A stretch of DNA of 64,000 nt from the NCBI RefSeq assembly GCF_003387155.1, contig NZ_QUMT01000002.1, forward strand, positions 811,694 through 875,693, given 5' to 3'. The stretch comes from Roseateles depolymerans. GTDB taxonomy: Bacteria; Pseudomonadota; Gammaproteobacteria; Burkholderiales; Burkholderiaceae_C. Position numbers and translations under genes: made by a program. Shown one piece after another: positions 17,642 through 25,944 of this stretch. The first letter of the stretch is position 1. The number at the start of each line of letters is the position of its first letter. The notes under the pieces are model-generated. The model did no database searches. It was not told where the DNA came from and saw nothing but the letters and a program-made list of their open reading frames with translations.

Positions 17642-17651
17642 TGCCTAGGCA
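17642..17651. promoter_or_regulatory. Candidate MarR operator in the divergent promoter region
   Basis: TGCCTAGGCA is a perfect ten-base palindrome, flanked by further GGCAA/TTGC half-sites (GGCAAGGCAAATA at 17628-17640 and AATAATTGC at 17651-17659). It lies 35 bases before the marR GTG and about 110 bases from the divergent ABC exporter start. MarR dimers bind such palindromes; the assignment is positional. Confidence 0.5.
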
Positions 17652-17685
17652 ATAATTGCGCACCGACAGCCACTGAGTCAATGCC

Positions 17686-18216
17686 GTGAGCCCCCGCCCG
17701 CCAACGCCTGAGTTCTATACCGCCGACAGTTTCACCAAGGAACCGAGCATCGGCTGGCTGCTGCGCCAGATCAAGCAGTCCATGATCTGCCAGGCCGACA
17801 AGCTGCTCGGCGCCCATGACCTGACCCATGCCCAATGGGCGCCGATGCTGCGCCTGCGTTTCCACGGGCCGATGTCCAGCGCCGCTCTGGCGCGGGAGTT
17901 GGCCATGGACGGCGGCGCCATGACGCGGCTCCTGGACCGGCTGGAAGCCAAGAACCTGGTGCAGCGCGAGCGCTCGACCGAAGACCGCCGCGTGGTGATG
18001 GTGTCGCTCACCGACCATGGCCAGAACGCCATGGCCCGTGCACCGGCGGTGCTGTCCCAGGTGTCCAACGAGCATCTGGCGGGCTTCACCCACGAGGAAT
18101 TCCGCACCTTGATCGGCCTGCTGCAGCGCGTCGTGGCCAATGGTCAGGCCATCCGGGACGGGGGCAATGCCTCTGATTCATCGTCGCTGTCCTGCAGCAC
18201 GGAGGACGACAGCTGA
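17686..18216 (+). CDS. MarR-family transcriptional regulator of the efflux operon
   Basis: A 176-residue winged-helix protein. The MarR core is clear: IGWLLRQIKQSM (dimer helix), MSSAALARELAMDGGAMTRLLDRLEAKNLVQRERSTEDRRVVMVSLT, which holds the recognition helix and the wing with the hallmark D-R-R. The start is GTG at 17686; the ATG at 17681 is out of frame. It is the first gene of a same-strand block with an outer-membrane factor, EmrA and EmrB, the arrangement seen for EmrR/MprA-type regulators that release DNA when a drug or phenolic acid binds. It probably controls both this operon and the divergent ABC exporter. Confidence 0.9.
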   Translation: MSPRPPTPEFYTADSFTKEPSIGWLLRQIKQSMICQADKLLGAHDLTHAQWAPMLRLRFHGPMSSAALARELAMDGGAMTRLLDRLEAKNLVQRERSTEDRRVVMVSLTDHGQNAMARAPAVLSQVSNEHLAGFTHEEFRTLIGLLQRVVANGQAIRDGGNASDSSSLSCSTEDDS

Positions 18217-18293
18217 AGCCCCACAGGTCCGCCGCAGCCGCCTCCTGATCCCCAAGAACAACACCCACACTGCCTCTCATAGAGAACAACAAC

Positions 18294-19802
18294 ATGATGT
18301 CGAGGACTCTCTCCATGACGCCCCGTTCCCTCCACCGAACCACCCTGGCGCTGGCCATGGGCGCCGCCTTGCTGCTCGTGCTCGCCGCCTGCGCGCCCAT
18401 CCCCAAGCTGGAACAACCCGGCCAGACGCTGGACGGCGACATCGCCGCCCGCCAGCTCGGTCTCACGAACGGTTCCGGCCAGGCGGTGGACCAGCAGTGG
18501 TGGAAGCAGTTCGGGGATGCGCAGCTGGATGCGCTGGTGGACCAGGCCATGGCCCAGTCGCCGTCGCTGGCCCTGGCGCGTGCCCGGATTGCCCGCGCCG
18601 CCGCCATGACCGAAAACGCTGAAGCGAACGAGCGTCCGAATGCGGCGCTGGATGCCAGCGTCACCCGCCAGCGGATCACTGAAAACGGCATCTACCCCGT
18701 GCCGCTGGCCGGCAGCATCCGCACCTTTGGCAATGTCCAGGCCGGGCTCAGCTATGAATGGGACTTCTTCGGCCGCCATGAAGCGGAGCTCAAGGCCGCC
18801 CTGGGCCAGAAGCGCGCCGCCGAAGCGGACGCCGCCGCGGCCCGCCTGAGCGTGGCCAACGCCATCACCAAGGCCTATGTGGCCCTGGCGCGCAGCCAGG
18901 CCCAGAGCCGCTTGCTGCAGGAGCAGGTCGCCCTGCGCCAACAGGGCTTCGAGCTGGTGCGCCAGCGCTCCGAGGCTGGCCTGGACAACACCCAGGAGCT
19001 GCGCCAGGCCGAAGCGCCGCTGCCGGACCTTCAGCGCCAGCAACTGGTGCTGCAGGAACAGCAGACGCTGCTGCGCAACCAGATCGCTGCACTCACCGGC
19101 CAGGGGCCGTCCGGCACCGCCACCCTGCAGGCCACGCTGCCCCGCTCGCTGGACTGGCAACAGGCCCCAAGCCTGGACCTGCTCGGACGTCGTCCCGACC
19201 TGGCCGCCGCCCGTGCCCGGGTGGAAGCCAGCGCGCAGGACGTGCGGGCGGCGCGCACCCGGTTCTATCCCAGCGTGTCGCTGAGCGCCTTTGTCGGCCT
19301 GAATGCCATCGGGCTGGATGAGCTGTTCAAGTCCGGCAGCCGCCAATGGGGCGGTGGCCCGGCGCTGAGCCTGCCGCTGTTCGATGCCGGCCATCTGCGG
19401 GCCAACCTGCGCGGCAGTGCTGCCGAGCAGGACGCCGCCATCGCCAGCTACAACGCCGCCGTGCTGGATGCCGTTCGCGACGCCAGCGACCAGTTCGCCA
19501 GCCTGCAGTCGCTGCGCCAGCAGCAGACCGCGCAGGACGCCCTGGTGGCCAACGCCGACAGCCAGTACAGCCTGGCTCAGCAGCGTTTCCAGGCCGGACT
19601 GGTCAACCGCTTGGCGGTGATCAATGCCCAGCAATCGCGCGTCACCCAGCAGCGCGGTCAATTGGATCTGCAGGCGCAGACGGTGGATGCCCAGATCAAC
19701 CTGATCCGCGCCCTGGGCGGCGGGTATGCCGACCCGGCCACCCAGCCCTCCGCATCCGCCAGCACCTCGCCGGCCCCCCAGACATCCGCTTCTCGCAGCT
19801 GA
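18294..19802 (+). CDS. Outer-membrane efflux lipoprotein, NodT/OprM type
   Basis: A 502-residue TolC-fold channel. The N-terminus is a lipoprotein signal (LALAMGAALLLVLAAC, lipobox LAAC). The body has two OEP repeats with QWWKQFGDAQLDALVDQAM, LSYEWDFFGRHEAELKAALG and the duplicated counterpart ending LPLFDAGHLRANLRGSAAEQ, the classic NodT pattern. LGRRPDLAAARARVEASAQDV is the family fingerprint. It forms the trimeric outer-membrane duct of the tripartite pump with the EmrA/EmrB proteins encoded next. The tail is Ser/Ala/Pro-rich. The start is one of two adjacent ATGs at 18294/18297. Confidence 0.92.
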   Translation: MMSRTLSMTPRSLHRTTLALAMGAALLLVLAACAPIPKLEQPGQTLDGDIAARQLGLTNGSGQAVDQQWWKQFGDAQLDALVDQAMAQSPSLALARARIARAAAMTENAEANERPNAALDASVTRQRITENGIYPVPLAGSIRTFGNVQAGLSYEWDFFGRHEAELKAALGQKRAAEADAAAARLSVANAITKAYVALARSQAQSRLLQEQVALRQQGFELVRQRSEAGLDNTQELRQAEAPLPDLQRQQLVLQEQQTLLRNQIAALTGQGPSGTATLQATLPRSLDWQQAPSLDLLGRRPDLAAARARVEASAQDVRAARTRFYPSVSLSAFVGLNAIGLDELFKSGSRQWGGGPALSLPLFDAGHLRANLRGSAAEQDAAIASYNAAVLDAVRDASDQFASLQSLRQQQTAQDALVANADSQYSLAQQRFQAGLVNRLAVINAQQSRVTQQRGQLDLQAQTVDAQINLIRALGGGYADPATQPSASASTSPAPQTSASRS

Positions 19803-19879
19803 ACCCCATCAGCGGCCGACCGCCCGTGTGAGCCGGTCGCCGCCGTAAGCAACATCCAAGAACAGGTCAGAACATCATC

Positions 19880-21229
19880 ATGAGCGCCACGCCCGACAAC
19901 AACCCGTCCAAGACTCCCGCCGCGAATGGCAACGCTAACGGCAACGCCAACGGCAATGGCAACGGCAAGGCCAATGGCCAGCGCAAGAAGGGCCTGGCCC
20001 TGATCGCAGCGGCCGTGATCATCGCCGGCATCGGCTACGGCGGTTACCAGTGGCTGGTCAGCAGCCGTTATGAAGAAACCGACAACGCCTACGTGCAGGC
20101 CAATGTCGTGCAGATCACGCCGCTGGTGGGCGGCACGGTGCGCGCCGTCTATGCCGACGACACCGACTATGTGAAGGCCGGCCAGAAGCTGGTCAGCCTG
20201 GACCCGGCCGATGCTCGCGTCGCGCTGGAACAGGCCCAGGCCCAACTGGCCCAGACGGTGCGTGAAGTGCGCACCCTGTTTGCCAACAACAGCAGCCTGG
20301 CCGCGCAGGTGCAGGTGCGTCAGGCGGAGCAGCAACGCGCCCAGTCCGAAATGGCCCGCCTGCAGGCCGACCTGGCCCGCCGCCAGCCGCTGCTGGCCAC
20401 CGGCGCGGTGAGCAAGGAAGAGCTGGACCACACCCAGGCCCAGCTGACCGCCGCTCGCGCCGCCTACACCGCCGCCCAGTCGGCCATGCTCGCGGCCCAG
20501 GAACAGCTGCAGTCCAACCAGGCGCTGACCGATGGCGTGGATGTGGAACAGCATCCCAACGTGCAACGCGCCGCCGCCCGTTTCCGCGAGGCCTTCCTGG
20601 CCTACCAGCGTGCAGACCTGGTGGCGCCGGTGGACGGCTGGGTCGCCCGCCGCTCGGTGCAACTGGGCCAGCGCGTGGCCGCCGGCAGCCCGCTGATGGC
20701 GGTGGTGGGCCTGCAGCAGGTCTGGGTGGATGCCAACTTCAAGGAAAGCCAGCTGGCCAAGCTGCGCATCGGCCAGGCAGTGACGCTGGAAGCCGACGTC
20801 TACGGCAAGAAGACCGAATACCACGGCACCGTGCAGGGCCTGGGCGCGGGCACCGGCGCAGCTTTTGCGCTGCTGCCGGCCCAGAACGCCACCGGCAACT
20901 GGATCAAGGTGGTACAGCGGGTGCCGGTGCGCATTGCACTGGATCCGAAGGAAGTGGCGGAGCATCCGCTGCGCGTGGGCCTGTCGATGGACGTGCAGGT
21001 CGACATCCGCAACCAGGACGGCAAGACGCTGTCGCAGGGCCAGCGTCAGGCGCCGGCACTGACCACCAACATCTTCGACGCCCAGGAACGCGCCGCCGAT
21101 GAGCAGGTGAACCAGATCATTGCCGCCAACCTTGGCAAAAAGGCCGGCAAGTCGGGCAAGACGTCCGGCGCAGCCCCTGCCGCCAAGACGACCGCTCAGC
21201 GTGCGGCTGCCCACGGCGCACAGGCCTGA
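19880..21229 (+). CDS. emrA: EmrA-type membrane fusion protein
   Basis: A 449-residue HlyD-family adaptor. Residues 15-33 are an Asn/Gly/Ala repeat, then one TM helix (GLALIAAAVIIAGIGYGGYQWL), the lipoyl half-motif SRYEETDNAYVQANVVQITPLVGG, a long coiled-coil hairpin (EQAQAQLAQTVREVRTLF to DHTQAQLTAARAAYTAAQSA), and the second half VAPVDGWVARRSVQLGQRV with the beta-barrel WVDANFKESQLAKLRIGQ. This is the EmrA pattern. It links EmrB in the inner membrane to the outer-membrane factor encoded upstream. The C-terminal ~50 residues are Lys/Ala-rich and unusual for EmrA. Confidence 0.93.
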   Translation: MSATPDNNPSKTPAANGNANGNANGNGNGKANGQRKKGLALIAAAVIIAGIGYGGYQWLVSSRYEETDNAYVQANVVQITPLVGGTVRAVYADDTDYVKAGQKLVSLDPADARVALEQAQAQLAQTVREVRTLFANNSSLAAQVQVRQAEQQRAQSEMARLQADLARRQPLLATGAVSKEELDHTQAQLTAARAAYTAAQSAMLAAQEQLQSNQALTDGVDVEQHPNVQRAAARFREAFLAYQRADLVAPVDGWVARRSVQLGQRVAAGSPLMAVVGLQQVWVDANFKESQLAKLRIGQAVTLEADVYGKKTEYHGTVQGLGAGTGAAFALLPAQNATGNWIKVVQRVPVRIALDPKEVAEHPLRVGLSMDVQVDIRNQDGKTLSQGQRQAPALTTNIFDAQERAADEQVNQIIAANLGKKAGKSGKTSGAAPAAKTTAQRAAAHGAQA

Positions 21230-21303
21230 TCCTCGGACGGCAGGCCAGGGCAGGGCGACTGCGTCGCTGTCCCGTCCCGCCACCAGAGAAAAAGCGAAAC
21301 AAG

Positions 21304-22923
21304 ATGAGTAATGTCGCTTCGGCCGCATCGGGGCCTTCGGGCCCGACGGCCCCGCCGCCCCCCGCGGCCGCACCCGTGCCTCCGGCAGGTCCGCAGCCGC
21401 TGAGCGGTTCCGCCCTGGTGCTGGGCACCGTGTCGCTGTCCCTGGCGACCTTCATGAACGTGCTGGACTCGTCCATCGCCAACGTGTCCCTCCCGGCCAT
21501 TGCCGGTGACCTGGGCGTCAGTGCGACGCAGGGCACCTGGGTGATCACGAGCTTTGGCGTGGCCAATGCGATCTCCGTGCCGCTCACCGGCTGGCTGACC
21601 CAGCGCTTCGGCGCGGTGCGGCTGTTCACCACCAGCGTGCTGCTGTTCGTGCTGGCCTCCTGGCTGTGCGGCTTCGCCCACTCGCTGGAGATGCTGGTGG
21701 CGGCCCGGGTGCTGCAGGGCCTGGTGGCCGGTCCGATGATCCCGTTGTCGCAGACGCTGCTGCTGGCCAGTTATCCCAAGCACAAGGCGGGCACGGCGCT
21801 CGCGTTATGGGGCATGACCACGCTGGTCGCGCCGGTGGTCGGGCCGCTGCTGGGCGGCTGGATCACCGACAACATGACCTGGCCCTGGATCTTCTACATC
21901 AACGTCCCGGTGGGCCTGTTTGCCGCGGGCCTGACCTGGAGCATCTACCGCACCCGCGAAACCCCGACCAAGAAGCTGCCGATCGACAGCGTGGGCCTGG
22001 CCCTGCTGGTGCTGTGGGTCGGTGCGTTGCAGATCATGCTGGACAAGGGCAAGGAGCTGGACTGGTTCGAGTCCGGGCAGATCCAGATCCTGGCCGTGCT
22101 GGCCGTGGTCGGGTTCGCCGTCTTCGTGGTGTGGGAGCTGACGGCGGAACACCCGGTGGTGGACCTGCGGCTCTTCGGACGGCGCAACTTCCTGTTTGGG
22201 GCCTCGGTGCTGTCGGTGGCCTATGGCCTGTTCTTCGGCAACGTGGTGCTCCTGCCGCTGTGGCTGCAGCAGTTCATGGGCTACACCGCCACGGCGGCCG
22301 GCTTTGCGCTGGCGCCGGTGGGGGTGCTGGCCATCCTGCTGTCGCCGGTGGTGGGGCGCAAGGTGTCGGTCTGGGATCCGCGCCTGATGGCCAGCTTCGC
22401 CTTCGTGATGTTCTTCATCGTGCTGCTCATGCGCTCGATGTTCACCACCGACACGAGCCTGGGCATCATCATGGTGCCGACGGTGCTGCAGGGCGCGGCG
22501 CTGGCCTTCTTCTTCATCCCGCTGACCACGCTCACGCTGTCGGGCATCACGCCGGACCGGATCGCGGCGGCGGCCGGCCTGTCCAACTTCGTGCGGATCA
22601 CCGCGGGTGCGATGGGCACGTCCATCTCCACCACGCTGTGGGAGAACCGGGCGACGCTGCATCACACCCATCTGGTCGAGCACATCGGCCTGGGGGATCC
22701 GGTGGCGGGGCAGTCGCTGAGCACGCTGCAAAGCGCCGGCATGAGTTATGACCAGGCCCTGGCCTATCTCAACCGGCTGGTCGACCAGCAGGCCTTCACC
22801 CGGGCCGCGGACGACATCTTCCTGGCCTCGGCGGTGCTGTTCGTCGGCTTGATCGCCTTCGTATGGCTCACCAAGCGGCCGCCGAAGATGGCCGGTCCGG
22901 TGGACGCGGGCGGGGCGCACTGA
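21304..22923 (+). CDS. emrB: EmrB-type MFS multidrug exporter (DHA2, 14 TM)
   Basis: A 539-residue drug:H+ antiporter. After a Pro/Ala-rich arm it shows the DHA2 motif D1 (FMNVLDSSIANVSLPAIAGDL), motif A (GWLTQRFGAVRLF), motif C-like GPMIPLSQTLLLASYP and ALWGMTTLVAPVVGPLLGGWI, with 14 predicted helices in all. With EmrA and the NodT-type factor it forms a pump that drives hydrophobic compounds across both membranes by the proton gradient. It begins 74 bases after emrA and ends the operon; a GC-rich hairpin follows. Confidence 0.94.
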   Translation: MSNVASAASGPSGPTAPPPPAAAPVPPAGPQPLSGSALVLGTVSLSLATFMNVLDSSIANVSLPAIAGDLGVSATQGTWVITSFGVANAISVPLTGWLTQRFGAVRLFTTSVLLFVLASWLCGFAHSLEMLVAARVLQGLVAGPMIPLSQTLLLASYPKHKAGTALALWGMTTLVAPVVGPLLGGWITDNMTWPWIFYINVPVGLFAAGLTWSIYRTRETPTKKLPIDSVGLALLVLWVGALQIMLDKGKELDWFESGQIQILAVLAVVGFAVFVVWELTAEHPVVDLRLFGRRNFLFGASVLSVAYGLFFGNVVLLPLWLQQFMGYTATAAGFALAPVGVLAILLSPVVGRKVSVWDPRLMASFAFVMFFIVLLMRSMFTTDTSLGIIMVPTVLQGAALAFFFIPLTTLTLSGITPDRIAAAAGLSNFVRITAGAMGTSISTTLWENRATLHHTHLVEHIGLGDPVAGQSLSTLQSAGMSYDQALAYLNRLVDQQAFTRAADDIFLASAVLFVGLIAFVWLTKRPPKMAGPVDAGGAH

Positions 22924-22929
22924 CACCCC

Positions 22930-22959
22930 GCTGGGTCCGCAGGCCCTGAGGGGCCCAGC
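22930..22959 (+). terminator. Hairpin after emrB
   Basis: GCTGGGTCC (22930-22938) pairs with GGGCCCAGC (22951-22959) with one G-T wobble, seven bases after the emrB stop. There is no T-run, so this is only a possible terminator. Confidence 0.35.
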
Positions 22960-23115
22960 GCTCGCAGTCAACGCCGGTCGGCCGCCAGGTCGTCCGGCGT
23001 TTTTGCTGCGCGGTGGGTCTTTCGCCCCTTAAGATCGGCGCTTTCCGACACGCCCTCCGCCCCGGATCGCGTGCGGTTCGATGACCGCCTGCCCAGGCAT
23101 TCTTGAGGGACAGCG

Positions 23116-25557
23116 ATGGCCGGGGACCCTTCCATGCCGACCGACGGGCTCAGCCCGCTCGACCCGCCCACCCCCGAAGTCGGTGAGAGCGAGGTGGCCC
23201 GCCTGATGCGGGGCGATCCGATGCAGTTCGCGCGGCTGTTCCAGCAGGCGCCGTCCTTCATGGCGCTGCACAGCGGTCCGGACCATGTCTTCACCATGGC
23301 CAATCCGGCTTATCTGAATCTGGTGGGTCAGCGTCCGCTGCTGGGGCGTGCGGCGCGGGACGCGCTGCCCGAGGCCCGTGAGCAAGGCTATCTGGACATC
23401 CTGGACCAGGTCTACCGCCTCGGCCGGCCGCATGCCGGCACCGAGGTGACCTACCGGATCGAAGCGCCGGGAACGTCGCCCCGCTGGGTGACGGTGGACT
23501 TTGTCTGCCAGCCGCTGCTGGACGAAGCCGGGCAGGTGACCGGCGTGTTCGTGCTGGGCTCGGACGTCACGGCCCGCGCGCAGGCGCAGGACAAGCTGGC
23601 GGCCAAGGAAGAGCAGCTCCGTCAGGCCACTGAAGGCGGCGGCGTGGGCGTCTGGGACGTGGACCTGGCCAGCGGCATGATCTACTGGACCACCCGCACC
23701 CGTGAGCTCTTCGGCATCTTCAGCGACCGGCCGGTGTCCCTGCGCGATTTTTACGAAGGCCTGCATCCGGCCGACTTCAAGGCCACGTCCGAGGCTTTCG
23801 CCGCCGTGACCGTGCCCGGCGGTGCCAAGCTCTACAACGTGGAGTACCGGACGGTGGGCAAGGAGGACGGGCACGTCCGCTGGGTGGCCGCCCGCGGTGT
23901 GCCGGTGATGGATGCCCATGGGCAGATCAAGCGGGTGGTGGGCTCGGTGATCGACATCACCCAGCGCAAGCATGACGAGCAGCGCATCCGCGACCTCAAC
24001 GATGCGCTGGAGCAGAAGCTGTCGCTGTACCTGGCCGAGCGCCGGCTGTTCGGCGACCTGGTGGAGGGCACCGATGCGATGGTGCAGGTGTCCGACCATC
24101 ACTACAACTTCATGGCCATCAACCATGCCTCGGCCAGCGAGTTCGAGCGCATCTTCGGGGTGCGCCCCAAGGTCGGCGACAACATGCTGGTCCTGCTGAA
24201 GGACTTTCCGGAGCAGCAGCGCTGGGTGGAGACCCTCTGGCGCCGTGCCCTCTCCGGGGAGGAATTCACCGAGGTGCGGGAGTTCGGGCGGGAAGGGCGC
24301 AGCCGTCACTACGAGATGCATTTCCGGTCGCTGCACCGGGATGGCCGCCGCATCGGCGCCTATCAGTTCGTCTATGACGTGACCGAGCGCATCGAGAAGG
24401 AAGAGCGCCTGGCCCGCACCGAAGCCGCGCTGGCGCAGGCGCAGAAGATGGAGGCCATCGGCCAGTTGGTCGGTGGCATTGCCCATGACTTCAACAACCT
24501 GCTGCAGGCCATCCGCGGCAACTTCGACATCATCGCGCGGCGGGCCTCGGACGCCGAGCTGGTGGCCCGCTGTGCCGAGAAGGGGCAGTCGATCTCCGAG
24601 CGCGCGTCCAAGCTGACCTCGCAGTTGCTGGCGTTCTCACGCGAACACAGTTTTGATCTTAAACCCGTCAGCCTGCGCCGGCTGCTGCAGGACCTGGAGC
24701 CGCTGTTCCGCACCACGCTGGGGGCCCGCATCGACTATCGCCGCGAGGCGCAGTCGCTGGACGTGTGTGTGCTGGCGGATGCGGTGCAGCTGGAAATGGC
24801 GCTGCTCAACCTGGTCATCAATGCGCGGGACGCGATGAGCGACGGCGGCCGCCTGGTGCTGGCGGTGGAGGAGGACGGCAACAGCGTGCTGATCCGGGTG
24901 ACCGACGACGGCGCCGGCATGACGCCGGACGTGCTGGCACGCTGCTTCGATCCGTTCTTCACCACCAAGGCCGTGGGCAAGGGCAGCGGCCTGGGGCTGA
25001 GCCAGGTCTACGGCATGTGCAAGCGGGTGGACGGCTCGGTGGATGTGCAGAGTGCGCCGGGCCAGGGCACCACCGTGACGCTGCGACTGCGCCGGGCCCA
25101 GCCGGATCCGTCCGCCTGTGATGCCGAGCGTCCGAATCCGCAAGGGGATGCGCGCCGCCATCATGTCCTGGTGGTGGATGACGACGCCGATGTGCGGGAC
25201 TTCCTCACCGATGCGGTCCGCGCGCTCGGGCACGACGTGGTGGCTGCCGCCGACGGCCGGGAAGCCCTGCGCGTGCTGGGCACGGAACGGGTGGACCTGC
25301 TGCTGGCGGATTTCTCCATGCCGCAGATGGACGGCGCCGAGCTGGCCCGCCATGCGCTGGCGCTGCGGCCCGACCTGAAAGTGGTGTTTGCCAGCGGCCA
25401 TCCGGACGCGGATGCCTTCCATGCGGCGACCGGCCGCGAGGCCGTGGTGCTGCGCAAGCCGTTCGACATCGAGACCCTGCGGCGCACGCTCAACGGCCAG
25501 TTCGGCGCTGCGCCGGAGAGCCTCAGCCCGGCATCGGCAGATCCACCAGGTACGTGA
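23116..25557 (+). CDS. Hybrid histidine kinase: three PAS domains, kinase, receiver
   Basis: A soluble 813-residue sensor. It contains PAS/PAC at about 35-155 (FMALHSGPDHVFTMANPAYL, ending VLGSDVTARAQAQ), PAS/PAC at 165-285 (ending GSVIDITQRKHDEQ), a third PAS-like unit at 310-435 (ending YDVTERIEKEERL), then the HisKA box GGIAHDFNNLLQAIRGNF with His457, the ATPase (NLVINARDAMSDGG, DDGAGM, GSGLGLSQVYG) and a C-terminal receiver with Asp near 732 (DLLLADFSMPQMDG). The 'HDFNNLL' kinase class commonly ends in a receiver. No TM segment is seen, so it senses a cytoplasmic signal. It converges with a single-domain receiver gene and their ends overlap by 35 bases, which suggests a functional pair. 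Confidence 0.92.
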   Translation: MAGDPSMPTDGLSPLDPPTPEVGESEVARLMRGDPMQFARLFQQAPSFMALHSGPDHVFTMANPAYLNLVGQRPLLGRAARDALPEAREQGYLDILDQVYRLGRPHAGTEVTYRIEAPGTSPRWVTVDFVCQPLLDEAGQVTGVFVLGSDVTARAQAQDKLAAKEEQLRQATEGGGVGVWDVDLASGMIYWTTRTRELFGIFSDRPVSLRDFYEGLHPADFKATSEAFAAVTVPGGAKLYNVEYRTVGKEDGHVRWVAARGVPVMDAHGQIKRVVGSVIDITQRKHDEQRIRDLNDALEQKLSLYLAERRLFGDLVEGTDAMVQVSDHHYNFMAINHASASEFERIFGVRPKVGDNMLVLLKDFPEQQRWVETLWRRALSGEEFTEVREFGREGRSRHYEMHFRSLHRDGRRIGAYQFVYDVTERIEKEERLARTEAALAQAQKMEAIGQLVGGIAHDFNNLLQAIRGNFDIIARRASDAELVARCAEKGQSISERASKLTSQLLAFSREHSFDLKPVSLRRLLQDLEPLFRTTLGARIDYRREAQSLDVCVLADAVQLEMALLNLVINARDAMSDGGRLVLAVEEDGNSVLIRVTDDGAGMTPDVLARCFDPFFTTKAVGKGSGLGLSQVYGMCKRVDGSVDVQSAPGQGTTVTLRLRRAQPDPSACDAERPNPQGDARRHHVLVVDDDADVRDFLTDAVRALGHDVVAAADGREALRVLGTERVDLLLADFSMPQMDGAELARHALALRPDLKVVFASGHPDADAFHAATGREAVVLRKPFDIETLRRTLNGQFGAAPESLSPASADPPGT

Positions 25558-25933
25558 TCAGGTCGTCCAGCTCGCTGGACTTGTCGAACACCCGGTCGGC
25601 GCCCAGCTCCCGGCAGCGGGTGCGCATGTCCGCCGTGGCGTAGTTGCTCAGGATGATGATCTTGGCTTCCGGCTGCAGCTTGCGGGCCTTGGGCAGCAGG
25701 GACAGGCCGGTGCCGCGCTTGAGGAAGATGTCGATGATCAGCACATCGCAGGGCACGGCCTCGTCGAGCAGCCAGCGCAGGGCGCCCGCTTCATCCTCCG
25801 CCTGGCCGACCACCTGCAGATTCACCATCTCCTGCAGAGTGGCCACCAGGTTTTCGCGGATGAGCGGGCTGTCTTCCACCAGGAAGCAGCTGAGGGGGCC
25901 AGGCGTTGCGTGGGTCGGAAGCGTCACGGACAT
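25523..25933 (-). CDS. Single-domain response regulator receiver
   Basis: A 136-residue CheY-like protein. The acidic pair is FLVEDSP (Glu20-Asp21), the phospho-acceptor is Asp68 in VLIIDIFLKRGTG, the Thr/Ser position is ILSNYAT and the lysine is in VFDKSSELDDL. No output domain follows. The ATG at 25933 is chosen; the frame is open to 25993 but that would overlap the AsmA-like gene. It begins 11 bases after that gene and so belongs to its operon, while its 3' end overlaps the hybrid kinase gene on the other strand. It probably relays phosphate or binds a partner protein. Confidence 0.85.
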   Translation of the reverse strand: MSVTLPTHATPGPLSCFLVEDSPLIRENLVATLQEMVNLQVVGQAEDEAGALRWLLDEAVPCDVLIIDIFLKRGTGLSLLPKARKLQPEAKIIILSNYATADMRTRCRELGADRVFDKSSELDDLITYLVDLPMPG

Positions 25934-25944
25934 GGGGGCGATTA

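Noticed and set aside
17533-18093. 187-codon upstream extension of the ABC exporter frame
   Set aside because: It would lie antisense to marR and adds no conserved sequence; the ATG at 17532 gives a normal exporter start.
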